Source of the DNA: Maritimibacter sp.
GTDB lineage: Bacteria > Pseudomonadota > Alphaproteobacteria > Rhodobacterales > Rhodobacteraceae
NCBI GenBank assembly: GCA_011389895.1
Contig: JAABTN010000003.1
Span: 1 to 64,000, forward strand
Length of the DNA stretch: 64,000 nucleotides
Direction of reading: 5' to 3'
Under the pieces are notes generated by a model that was given only the letters and a program-made list of their open reading frames with translations, made no database searches and was not told where the DNA came from. Below are positions 53,802-64,000 of the stretch, one piece after another. The position numbers and the translations under genes were made by a program. The first letter of the stretch is position 1; every line of letters starts with the position of its first letter.

Positions 53802-54575
53802 CTATTTCAGGTATCCGTCCGACCGAAAGCTGACTTCGCGGGACCGCCCGATAATGATGTGATCATGGAGCCTTATGTCGAGCGCGGCGGCGGCATCGGC
53901 TACCTTGCGCGTCATGGCGATATCGTCTTGCGACGGGGTGGGATCGCCCGAGGGGTGGTTGTGCACGAGGATCAGGGCCGAGGCGCCCACTTCGAGTGCC
54001 CGTTTCACGACCTCGCGCGGATAGACGGGCACATGGCCAACGGTGCCTTCCGCCAGGGCCTCATCCGCGATGAGGGTGTTTTTCCGGTCGAGGTAGAGAA
54101 CGCGAAACTGCTCGGTGTCCCGGTGGCTCATGGTCGTGTGGCAATAGTCCAAAAGTTGTTGCCAGGATGACACGATGCGCCGCCCGATGACCCGGGCGCG
54201 TGACAGGCGGTGTGCCGCCGCCTCGACAATCTTCAATTCCTGGATGACCGCTTCGCCGACCCCATGCATCTCCTTGAGCCGGGCGGGGGAGGCGGAGAGA
54301 ACCCCGTTGAAATCCCCGAAGCGGTCCAGAAGCCGCCGCGCCAAGGGTTTCACATCCTGGCGGGGAATGGCGCGAAAGAGGACGAGTTCGAGCATCTCGT
54401 AATCGGCAAGCGCGGCGGGTCCAGCGGACACGAACCGCTGCCGAAGCCGCGCGCGGTGATCCTTGATATAGGATGGTAGCCGCGCCTTGCTGCCAGAGAC
54501 GGGCACCGGGGCGGCTTCGTCACAGGAAAACAGGGGCATGGCGGCTTCGGACATCTGGGGGGCGTGTTGGGTCAT
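53802..54575 (-). CDS. radC: DNA repair protein RadC (JAB/MPN domain)
   Basis: EQFRVLYLDRKNTLIADEALAEGTVGHVPVYPREVVKRALEVGASALILVHNHPSGDPTPSQDD. Confidence 0.94.
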   Translation of the reverse strand: MTQHAPQMSEAAMPLFSCDEAAPVPVSGSKARLPSYIKDHRARLRQRFVSAGPAALADYEMLELVLFRAIPRQDVKPLARRLLDRFGDFNGVLSASPARLKEMHGVGEAVIQELKIVEAAAHRLSRARVIGRRIVSSWQQLLDYCHTTMSHRDTEQFRVLYLDRKNTLIADEALAEGTVGHVPVYPREVVKRALEVGASALILVHNHPSGDPTPSQDDIAMTRKVADAAAALDIRLHDHIIIGRSREVSFRSDGYLK

Positions 54576-54641
54576 GCCACCAGAGTGCCGTGCAACGATG
54601 AATCTATGGTTAACGTGGCCCGGAAAGGGTGGGAGAAAGGC

Positions 54642-55799
54642 CTAGCCTTTCATCCCGTCCCAGAAGGTTTTGACCTTGGAGAAGAAATCGGTTCCTTCCG
54701 GGTTGTTCTCTTCCGAGAGTTTTTCGAATTCCTTCAAAAGGTCTTTTTGCTTGCCGGTGAGGTTCACCGGGGTCTCGACCGCAAGTTCGATATACATGTC
54801 ACCGTTGCTTGCCCCGCGCAGCGCCGGCATGCCTTTGCCCTTGAGCCGCATTTGTCGGCCAGATTGGCTGCCTGCCGGGATCTTCACGCGGCTGCGCCCG
54901 CCGTCGATGGTCGGCACCTCGATATCCCCGCCCAGCGCGGCCGAGATCATCGACACCGGCACCCGGCAATGCAGATGCGCGCCGTCGCGTTCGAACAGGT
55001 TGTGTTCGGCTACCTGGATGAAGATGTAGAGATCGCCCGAAGGCCCGCCGCGCAACCCGGCTTCGCCTTCACCGGCGAGCCGGATGCGGGTGCCGGTTTC
55101 GACCCCCGCCGGGATATTCACTGACAGGGCGCGCTCTTTCTCGATCCGTCCATGACCGTGGCAGGCGTTGCAGGGGTTCTTGATGATCTGGCCCATGCCG
55201 TGGCAGGTCGGGCAGGTGCGCTCAACCGTGAAGAACCCTTGTTGCGCGCGCACCTTGCCCAGCCCCGAACAGGTCGGGCAGGTCGTCGGTTCGGCCCCGG
55301 ATTCGGCCCCGGTGCCGTTGCATTCGTCGCAGGCGACCGAGGTGGGCACGTTGATCGTTTTCTGAAGCCCCTCAAAGGCCTCTTCCAACGTGACGCGCAT
55401 GTTATACCGCAGGTCCGAGCCGCGCATCGCGCGCGACCGTGCGCCGCCGCCGCGCCCGCCCATGAAGTCACCGAACAGGTCATCGAAGACGTCCGAAAAG
55501 GCGCTGGCAAAGTCGCCCTGCTGCGCGCCGTATCCGCCACCGGGGCGTCCGCCGCCGCCGCCGCCCATGCCACCTTCGAAGGCGGCATGGCCAAAGCGGT
55601 CATAGGCCGCCTTACGCTCGTCGTCCTTCAGAACGTCATAGGCCTCGTTCGCTTCCTTGAACTGGGCCTCGGCGTCCGGATTGTCCGCGTTACGGTCGGG
55701 ATGAAGCTCTTTCGCCTTTCGGCGGTATGCTTTCTTGATCTCGTCGGCCGAGGCACCCTTTTCGACGCCCAGAACCTCGTAATAATCGCGTTTCGACAT
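54642..55799 (-). CDS. dnaJ: Chaperone protein DnaJ
   Basis: J-domain [37 protein letters not shown]; four CXXCXGXG-type repeats. Confidence 0.97.
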   Translation of the reverse strand: MSKRDYYEVLGVEKGASADEIKKAYRRKAKELHPDRNADNPDAEAQFKEANEAYDVLKDDERKAAYDRFGHAAFEGGMGGGGGGRPGGGYGAQQGDFASAFSDVFDDLFGDFMGGRGGGARSRAMRGSDLRYNMRVTLEEAFEGLQKTINVPTSVACDECNGTGAESGAEPTTCPTCSGLGKVRAQQGFFTVERTCPTCHGMGQIIKNPCNACHGHGRIEKERALSVNIPAGVETGTRIRLAGEGEAGLRGGPSGDLYIFIQVAEHNLFERDGAHLHCRVPVSMISAALGGDIEVPTIDGGRSRVKIPAGSQSGRQMRLKGKGMPALRGASNGDMYIELAVETPVNLTGKQKDLLKEFEKLSEENNPEGTDFFSKVKTFWDGMKG

Positions 55800-55826
55800 C
55801 GGTCAGTCCCCCTTGGGAACACGCAA

Positions 55827-55854
55827 CCCGACCTGCCACGAGGGACAGGCCGGG
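55827..55854. other. Inverted repeat in the dnaK-dnaJ intergenic region
   Basis: CCCGACCTG ... CAGGCCGGG, 9-bp stem with one wobble and a 10-nt loop. Confidence 0.5.
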
Positions 55855-55871
55855 ATCCGCTTTTTGCAGGT

Positions 55872-57785
<1,914 letters not shown>

Positions 57786-57890
57786 GCTCTCATTCCTCTC
57801 TTTGGCGATGATGAGGGCAAAGGCCCCGAAAGCACCTTCGCCCGATCCCAGTCACAGGCCGAAACTGATCCCGTTCCGGCGTCTCCGGGT

Positions 57891-57919
57891 ATATAAGGGG
57901 GCCAAAAGACCGCTGCAAG
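57891..57919 (-). promoter_or_regulatory. Putative sigma32 (RpoH)-type promoter of dnaK
   Basis: Minus strand CTTGCAG - 12 nt - CCCCTTATAT, ~105 nt upstream of the dnaK ATG; resembles CTTGAA / CCCCATNT. Confidence 0.65.
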
Positions 57920-57973
57920 GCGGGGAAAACCGTGTTTTGGATGAAAAAAGCGACTCGTTTTCAGGGTTTTGTA

Positions 57974-58600
57974 ATGGATCGGCATGAAAGAGCGGGATCG
58001 CCCCTCGATCTGAACGGGGCGCAGGTCTACCCGGAGTATCTCGACCCGGCGGCGCAGGCGGCGCTGGTGGCGGCGTTACGCGACGTGGTGGCGCAGGCCC
58101 CGCTGTTCTCGCCCGAGACGCGGCGGGGCAAGAAGATGTCGGTCGCGATGACCTCGGCAGGGCGCTATGGATGGTATTCCGACCGCTCGCGCGGCTATCG
58201 GTATGAGCGCCAGCATCCCGAGGGCGGTGCATGGCCGCCGATCCCGGATCAGGTGCTTGGGATCTGGCGCGCGGTTGCGCCCGGCGCGCGCGATCCGGAT
58301 TGCTGCTTGGTCAATGTCTACCGCGAAGGCGCGAAGATGGGGTTGCATCAAGACCGTGACGAGGCGGATTTCACGCAGCCGGTGGTGTCGGTGTCGCTTG
58401 GGGACGAGGCGTTGTTTCGCATTGGCGGGACCGAACGGGGCGGGCGCACGCAATCCGCGTGGCTCAGGTCGGGCGATGTTCTGGTCATGGGGGGTGACGC
58501 GCGATTGGCCTATCACGGGGTGGACCGGATCAAGTTCGGGACATCGACGCTTCTAAAGGGGGGCGGGCGTATCAACCTGACCCTGCGGGTGGTGGATTAA
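57974..58600 (+). CDS. alkB: AlkB-like alpha-ketoglutarate-dependent dioxygenase
   Basis: CLVNVYREGAKMGLHQDRDEADFTQPVVSVSLGDEALFRIGG; HxD and RxNLTLR. Confidence 0.92.
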   Translation: MDRHERAGSPLDLNGAQVYPEYLDPAAQAALVAALRDVVAQAPLFSPETRRGKKMSVAMTSAGRYGWYSDRSRGYRYERQHPEGGAWPPIPDQVLGIWRAVAPGARDPDCCLVNVYREGAKMGLHQDRDEADFTQPVVSVSLGDEALFRIGGTERGGRTQSAWLRSGDVLVMGGDARLAYHGVDRIKFGTSTLLKGGGRINLTLRVVD

Positions 58601-58609
58601 AGCGGTGCT

Positions 58610-59215
58610 TCAATCCTGAAGCGTGCAGCACCCCGACAGCGGGAAGCTTCCGCCATTGCCAGTGCGAAAGAAATCCACGCGCCGACCAAACCGCTGATCG
58701 GACATGCCGTCATTGCAGGCCTCCCGGCTGATGAACCCGGTGATGTCGCCTGCCACCAATGCGGCACGCGGCGACGAGGGAAGCTGATCCACCGGCTGGC
58801 GGTACATGGTGATCGGGTCCGCGCCCATGCCGGGGTCGGAAAACGTCACCTCGGAGGCGCGGATCTCGAGCGACCAGAAGGGTTCGGTTCCGTAACACCA
58901 CATCGGAGTGGGGAGCTTTTCGCCCGCCGCCTGCCCCGGTTGCCGCGCCAGAAACCGCATCGACACCCATCCGGCCGTCTCGCCCAAGTTGATCTGACCC
59001 CAGCTTCGGTCGGGGTTGAGTTGCACGACCTCGACCCCGGTTTGGAAAGGCTCCAGCGCACCGATCTTCTGCCCGCCCGCATCGGGGGTGGTGCGCACGT
59101 TCAGCACGTCGTTCGCCGCCACGCCGGTAACATCATAAAGCGCGGGAAGATCGGCCATCTGCGCGGCAAGCGATGTGGGCCAGATCAGCGTGAGACACAG
59201 GATAAGCCGCTTCAC
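58610..59215 (-). CDS. SH3-domain secreted protein
   Basis: GTG start at 59215; signal peptide KRLILCLTLIWPTSLAAQ; SH3-like VTGVAANDVLNVRTTPDAGGQKIGALEPFQTGVEVVQLNPDRSWGQINLGETAGWVSMRFL; C-terminal Cys-containing domain. Confidence 0.8.
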   Translation of the reverse strand: MKRLILCLTLIWPTSLAAQMADLPALYDVTGVAANDVLNVRTTPDAGGQKIGALEPFQTGVEVVQLNPDRSWGQINLGETAGWVSMRFLARQPGQAAGEKLPTPMWCYGTEPFWSLEIRASEVTFSDPGMGADPITMYRQPVDQLPSSPRAALVAGDITGFISREACNDGMSDQRFGRRVDFFRTGNGGSFPLSGCCTLQD

Positions 59216-60033
59216 CGGCGCGCATCCCAGGATAGCGAGGCATGTTTGCGGGTGTAGCTTTCGCCCATGAACCCGATCACCAGAAGGACGGTCGAGACGA
59301 TCAGCGGGTAAACCCAATTCGAAAAATGCGGGTTGTAGTTGATGAACGCGAAGCCGCGCGCCTGGTCGATGATGTGAAACAGCGGGTTCCACGTGAACAG
59401 CACCAGCACGTTGAACGGCACCGTGTTGGCCACGAACATTTTGCCGGAGGCGACCATGTTCGCGCGGGTGTAGATCGTTGATCCGACCGTCGCGAACTGT
59501 GGAAACCACGGTTTCAGGGCGTAGAATACCATGCCGATGCCGATGCCCGAATACCAGGCCATCAGGAGCATGAAGAAAACGCCCGACATGCTGTAGATTT
59601 CGACCGGCTTGAAGGCGATGTGGTAGATGTAAAGCACCACCGCGACAGACAGGATCTGGATATAGAGAGCCCCGAGCGAATTGGCGACGATCGACACGAA
59701 GGTCGACATCGGGGCGTGCTGCATCATCGGGCTGGCCGGACCGTCCGCCCCGACGATGGCCGCCATGGATTTGGTCTGGGTCATGTAAAGGAAAATCCCC
59801 GACATGATGAACAGCAGGAAATCGCCGCGGATCAGAGAGCCGCGCAGGCCGAGCACCGAATACATGACATAGAACACCGCAACGAGGATCATCGTTTGCA
59901 GCATGTTGATGAACAGACCCATGAGCGCGTTGGCATGGGATTTTCGCAGCCCATGGACCGTCACATGATAGATGAGCTCGAAAATCCCGACGATCCGGGA
60001 AATCTTGCTTGGTCGTGTCTCGACTCGAAACAT
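59212..60033 (-). CDS. ABC transporter permease, polysaccharide-export (ABC-2/KpsM-like) type
   Basis: Multiple TM segments; MFVANTVPFNVLVLFTWNPLFHIIDQARGFAFINYNPHFSNWVYPLIVSTVLLVIGFMGE. Confidence 0.8.
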   Translation of the reverse strand: MFRVETRPSKISRIVGIFELIYHVTVHGLRKSHANALMGLFINMLQTMILVAVFYVMYSVLGLRGSLIRGDFLLFIMSGIFLYMTQTKSMAAIVGADGPASPMMQHAPMSTFVSIVANSLGALYIQILSVAVVLYIYHIAFKPVEIYSMSGVFFMLLMAWYSGIGIGMVFYALKPWFPQFATVGSTIYTRANMVASGKMFVANTVPFNVLVLFTWNPLFHIIDQARGFAFINYNPHFSNWVYPLIVSTVLLVIGFMGESYTRKHASLSWDARR

Positions 60034-60080
60034 GAAATGATCCTGTGCCTGCCAGCGCCATTTTCACAGGGAAATCTTGC

Positions 60081-60121
60081 CGTTCCCTTTATTGAGCACC
60101 ATAAGGGGAACGAAGTTTTTT
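60081..60121 (+). terminator. Terminator-like hairpin between divergent genes
   Basis: CGTTCCCTTTAT-TGAGCACC-ATAAGGGGAACG (12-bp stem, one G-T wobble), then AAG and TTTTTT. Confidence 0.6.
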
Positions 60122-60159
60122 ATCAACAACGCCGGTGTTTCCCGGCGAAAGGAGCCGTG

Positions 60160-60957
60160 TTGGATTACGAAGTTCTCATGGGCACGCTGCGGCGTCTGGC
60201 GATCGAGGCGGGCGAGACGATCATGGCGATCTATGACGCGGACGATTTCGAGGTGCGGGCAAAGGCCGACGACAGCCCGGTGACCGAGGCCGACGAGGCC
60301 GCCGATGCCCTGATCCACGCAGGTCTGCGCAAGATGTTTCCCGACATGGTCATCGTGACCGAGGAACAGGCAGACAGTCACAAGGAAACCGCCGATGAAT
60401 TCCTGATCGTCGATCCGCTCGACGGCACCCGGGAATTCGTCAACCGCCGGGGCGATTTCACCGTGAACATCGCTTATGTGAAAGACGGAACGCCGGTGCG
60501 CGGCGTGGTCTATGCCCCGGCGCGCAAACGCATGTTCTACACCGACGAGCGCGGCGCGTCGGTCGAGGAGACGGGCGATTTTCACCCCGACCAGCCCGGC
60601 AATTGCCACCCGATCCGGGTGTCGCATCCCGACAACAGCGCGCTGATGGTCGTTGCCTCGAAATCGCACCGCGATCAGGCCACCGATGATTACATCTCTA
60701 AATATGCGGTGAAGGACATGAAAAGCGCGGGATCGTCGCTCAAGTTCTGCCTGGTGGCGACGGGCGAGGCCGACATTTACCCCCGCCTCGGGCGGACGAT
60801 GGAATGGGATACGGCGGCGGGGCATGCGGTTCTGCACGGTGCGGGCGGCGCGGTCGTGCGCTTTGATACCCATGAGCCGCTGACCTATGGCAAGCCGATC
60901 TACGAGAACCCCTTTTTCATCGCCTATGCCCCCGGCGTGGAATTGAAGAAAGGCTGA
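60160..60957 (+). CDS. cysQ: 3'(2'),5'-bisphosphate nucleotidase CysQ (inositol monophosphatase family)
   Basis: DSPVTEADEAADALI; DPLDGTREFVNRRGDFTVNIAYV. Start ambiguous: TTG 60160 best fits AAAGGAG spacing; GTG 60157 and ATG 60178 also possible. Confidence 0.88.
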   Translation: MDYEVLMGTLRRLAIEAGETIMAIYDADDFEVRAKADDSPVTEADEAADALIHAGLRKMFPDMVIVTEEQADSHKETADEFLIVDPLDGTREFVNRRGDFTVNIAYVKDGTPVRGVVYAPARKRMFYTDERGASVEETGDFHPDQPGNCHPIRVSHPDNSALMVVASKSHRDQATDDYISKYAVKDMKSAGSSLKFCLVATGEADIYPRLGRTMEWDTAAGHAVLHGAGGAVVRFDTHEPLTYGKPIYENPFFIAYAPGVELKKG

Positions 60958-60958
60958 T

Positions 60959-61759
60959 ATGCCGGTTCTCATCGTCATCCCGGCCCGCTATGCCTCGTCC
61001 CGTTATCCAGGCAAGGCTTTGGCGGGTCTGCGCGGGGTGTCGGGCGTGGAAAAATCCCTGACCCAACGCTCGTGGGAGGCCGCGATGGCGGTGCGCGCTG
61101 CCGACCGGGTTGTGATCGCCACCGACGACGACCGGATCCGTGATGCAGCTGAGGGGTTCGGGGCCGAGGTGGTCGTGACCTCGGACGGTTGCGCCAATGG
61201 CACCGAGCGCTGTGCCGAGGCGTTCGACGCGCTGGGCGGGCGCTTTGACATCATCGTGAATTTGCAGGGCGATGCACCGCTGACCCCGCCATGGTTCGTC
61301 GAAGACCTCGTCGCTGGACTGAAGGCGCACCCGACCGCCGAAGTGGCGACCCCGGTGCTGCGTTGTTCCGGTCGTGCCCTTGACGGGTTTCGCGAAGATC
61401 GTCGCAATGGGCGGGTCGGCGGCACCACGGCCGTCATGGGGATCGAGAACGAGGCGCTCTATTTTTCAAAAGAAGTGATCCCCTATACCACGCAGGATTA
61501 CGCGCCCGAGGCCATGACACCGGTGTTTCACCATGTCGGCGTCTATGCCTACCGCCCCTCGGCCCTCGCCGCCTATCCACGATGGGAGCCGGGGCCATTG
61601 GAGCGTCTCGAAGGGCTTGAACAACTCCGGTTTCTCGAACGCGAACGCCCCGTTCTGTGTGTCGAGGTCGAGGCGCGCGGGCGTCTGTTCTGGGAGCTGA
61701 ACAACCCGGAAGATGTGGCGATTATAGAGTCTATGTTGGCCGAAATGGGTCTTGAATGA
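60959..61759 (+). CDS. kdsB: 3-deoxy-manno-octulosonate cytidylyltransferase-like protein
   Basis: VLIVIPARYASSRYPGKALAGL; DRVVIATDDDRIRDAAEGFGAEVVVTSDGCANGTERCAEAFDAL; IVNLQGDAPLTPP. Confidence 0.85.
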   Translation: MPVLIVIPARYASSRYPGKALAGLRGVSGVEKSLTQRSWEAAMAVRAADRVVIATDDDRIRDAAEGFGAEVVVTSDGCANGTERCAEAFDALGGRFDIIVNLQGDAPLTPPWFVEDLVAGLKAHPTAEVATPVLRCSGRALDGFREDRRNGRVGGTTAVMGIENEALYFSKEVIPYTTQDYAPEAMTPVFHHVGVYAYRPSALAAYPRWEPGPLERLEGLEQLRFLERERPVLCVEVEARGRLFWELNNPEDVAIIESMLAEMGLE

Positions 61760-62997
61760 CCACCCCGCCCCCGGTTTCCGTGATTATCGTGAGCCGGGGC
61801 AGACCGGCGCTTTTGCACCGCTGCCTGATCGGCGTGGGTCAGCTTTGGTATCCCGACTTCGAGATTGTCGTGGTCTCGGACCCCGAAGGGTTGGACGCGG
61901 TTGCACCCTGGGGCGATGCGATCAAACGGGTCGCCTTCGACGCGGCAAACATTGCGTCGGCGCGCAATGCGGGGATCAGGGCGGCGGCAGGCAGCATCGT
62001 GGCCTTCATCGACGATGACGCGGTGCCTGAGCCCACATGGCTCACCTACCTCGTGGCTCCGTTTTCCGACCCTGAGGTGGCCCAGACGGGCGGATACGTG
62101 CGCGGGCGAAACGGGATCAGCTTTCAATGGCGCGCGCGGGCGGTGAACCGGCTTGGCGCCGCGCGGGACATTCCGCAAAGCGGCGATGCGCCGTTTACGC
62201 CGGAGCTGGCGCAGGGCGAGGCGATCAAGACCGAGGGCACCAATATGGCCCTGCGGCGATCGGTGATTGCCGACATCGGCGGTTTTGACCCGGCGTTTCA
62301 CTATTTCCTAGATGAAACCGATGTGAACCTTCGGCTGGCGGATCGGTGCACGATGATCGTGCCCACGGCACAGGTTCACCACGCCTTCGCAGCCTCTGAT
62401 AACCGGACCGAGGATCGCGTCCCGACCGACCTGACCGAAATCGGCGCGTCCTGGGCCGTTTTTTTGCGAAAGCATGCCCCCGACGAGATGGAGACCGCGA
62501 CGGATCGCGCGTTTTCCGAGCAAGAGCAGCGATTGCGCAGGCATCTTGACGCCGGTCGCATGACCGCCGCCGAAAAGACCCGGTTGGAGGAAAGCTTTTT
62601 CAGGGGGTTCGACGTCGGCCTGACACGGGATGCGCACCCATCGGATCCGTTGCCTGACCCGAATACGCCGTTCAAACGGTTCGAACACACGTTTGATGGC
62701 ACCAGCGTGCTGATCGCTGGGCGTGCATGGTCGAAGCGTCGGCTTGCGGCCAAAGCCCGGGCGGCGGTCGCGGACGGATCGGTTGCAACGGTCCTTCGGT
62801 TGTCCCCCACCGCGCGCCCCCACCGCATGCGGTTTCACGCCGAGGGGTATTGGGAACAACGCGGTGGCCTGTTTGGCCCCTCCGACCGTGCGCAACCGCG
62901 GGTCCGGCTTTGGTCCTTTTCCAAACGGGTTGCTGCTGAGCGCACAAGAATTGGTATTCTGCGTGAAAAACAGGCAAACATCCCAGAAATTGGGTGA
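61756..62997 (+). CDS. Family 2 glycosyltransferase
   Basis: PPVSVIIVSRGRPALLHRCLIGVGQLWYPDFEIVVVSDPEG; AFIDDDAVPEPTWL; FLDETDVNLRLADR. Confidence 0.85.
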   Translation: MTTPPPVSVIIVSRGRPALLHRCLIGVGQLWYPDFEIVVVSDPEGLDAVAPWGDAIKRVAFDAANIASARNAGIRAAAGSIVAFIDDDAVPEPTWLTYLVAPFSDPEVAQTGGYVRGRNGISFQWRARAVNRLGAARDIPQSGDAPFTPELAQGEAIKTEGTNMALRRSVIADIGGFDPAFHYFLDETDVNLRLADRCTMIVPTAQVHHAFAASDNRTEDRVPTDLTEIGASWAVFLRKHAPDEMETATDRAFSEQEQRLRRHLDAGRMTAAEKTRLEESFFRGFDVGLTRDAHPSDPLPDPNTPFKRFEHTFDGTSVLIAGRAWSKRRLAAKARAAVADGSVATVLRLSPTARPHRMRFHAEGYWEQRGGLFGPSDRAQPRVRLWSFSKRVAAERTRIGILREKQANIPEIG

Positions 62998-63107
62998 CCT
63001 CCCGCGCCCCGCGACATATCTGTGAGACGGACCCGGCCCACGGTTCACGCCGCACGAACGGCTTGTTACCCCAAGCCCGGCTTAATGGATTTGAGAGGTG
63101 GAAGAAG

Positions 63108-64000
63108 ATGTCCAAGAAGGTGACCAAGGCGATTTTCCCAGTGGCAGGTTTGGGAACGCGGTTCTTGCCCGCAACCAAGTCGATCCCCAAGGAAATCATG
63201 ACGCTGGTCGACCGGCCCCTGATCCAATACGCGATCGACGAAGCGCGCGAAGCGGGGATCGAGGAATTCATCTTCGTCACCTCGCGCGGCAAGGGCGCGC
63301 TTGAGGACTATTTCGACAACGCCCCGGTCGTCGAGGCCGAGCTTGTCGCGAAAGGCAAGGATGATCTGCTCGATGTGCTTCGGTCGACCAACATGGGGTC
63401 CGGTGCCATCGCCTATATCCGGCAGCACAAGGCGCTGGGCCTGGGTCACGCGATCTATTGTGCCCACCGGCTGATCGCGGATGAACCTTTCGCGGTGCTT
63501 TTGCCGGATGACATCATCACGGGTGAGAAATCCTGCCTGAAACAGATGGTCGATGCCTATGACGAGACCGGCGGATCAATGGTCGCGGCGATGGAGGTCG
63601 CCCCGGAGAAAGCCTATGCCTACGGCGTGATCGACCCGGCGGAACAGGACGGCAACCTGATCAAGGTGAAGGGAATGGTCGAGAAACCGCAGACCGGCCA
63701 ACAACCGTCGAATTACGCCGTGATCGGGCGTTATATCCTGACCCCGGATGTGCTCGCGAACCTTGGGAAGTTTCGCAAGGGCGCGGGCGGTGAGATTCAG
63801 CTCACCGATGCCATTGCCGACGAGATCACCCAAGGAAGGCCGGTTCACGGGCTGCTGTTTGATGGCGAGCGGTTCGATTGCGGCTCGAAGTCTGGGTATC
63901 TTCAGGCGACCGTGCATTTCGGGCTTGAACGAAAAGACCTCAATCCCGAGCTGATGGCCTATCTTGAAGCCGTGGTTGATGCCAAACGGGCTGCGGGCTA
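63108..64000 (+). CDS. galU: UTP-glucose-1-phosphate uridylyltransferase (truncated by window edge)
   Basis: MSKKVTKAIFPVAGLGTRFLPATKSIPKEIMTLVDRPLIQYAIDEA; open to the window end. Confidence 0.95.
   Translation, partial: MSKKVTKAIFPVAGLGTRFLPATKSIPKEIMTLVDRPLIQYAIDEAREAGIEEFIFVTSRGKGALEDYFDNAPVVEAELVAKGKDDLLDVLRSTNMGSGAIAYIRQHKALGLGHAIYCAHRLIADEPFAVLLPDDIITGEKSCLKQMVDAYDETGGSMVAAMEVAPEKAYAYGVIDPAEQDGNLIKVKGMVEKPQTGQQPSNYAVIGRYILTPDVLANLGKFRKGAGGEIQLTDAIADEITQGRPVHGLLFDGERFDCGSKSGYLQATVHFGLERKDLNPELMAYLEAVVDAKRAAG

Noticed and set aside
59391-59406. TTCCACGTGAACA as a parS variant
   Set aside because: Multiple mismatches to the palindrome, inside coding sequence and ~40 kb from the origin region.
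58610-60067. 485-aa ORF as one protein
   Set aside because: Only the C-terminal 201 aa (from GTG 59215) look like a real protein. The rest is the out-of-frame reading of the permease gene.

Overview
The window is a dense, GC-rich alphaproteobacterial chromosome segment. Gene order and protein similarity suggest Rhodobacterales, a call made from memory of families with no search run. About 62 protein-coding genes are supported, nearly all core housekeeping. I saw no rRNA, tRNA, CRISPR array, IS element or prophage. The most important structure is a probable chromosomal replication origin. A ~420-bp non-coding gap between divergent rho and maf (about 18882-19301) holds an 85% AT tract and several DnaA-box-like 9-mers. 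It is flanked on one side by parB-parA-rsmG-mnmG-mnmE-rho and on the other by maf-aroE-coaE-dnaQ-secB. Two perfect parS palindromes (TGTTTCACGTGAAACA) lie 3-5 kb away, inside the start regions of rsmG and mnmG. Other items of interest: an unlisted 58-codon ORF with a strong Shine-Dalgarno site beside a ribokinase; a promoter, folded leader and perfect intrinsic terminator just upstream of rimP-nusA-infB; a sigma32-like promoter upstream of dnaK; a terminator-like hairpin between divergent polysaccharide genes; and several uncharacterised envelope proteins. I did not find a convincing new multi-gene system. The origin/segregation region is the best candidate for follow-up.
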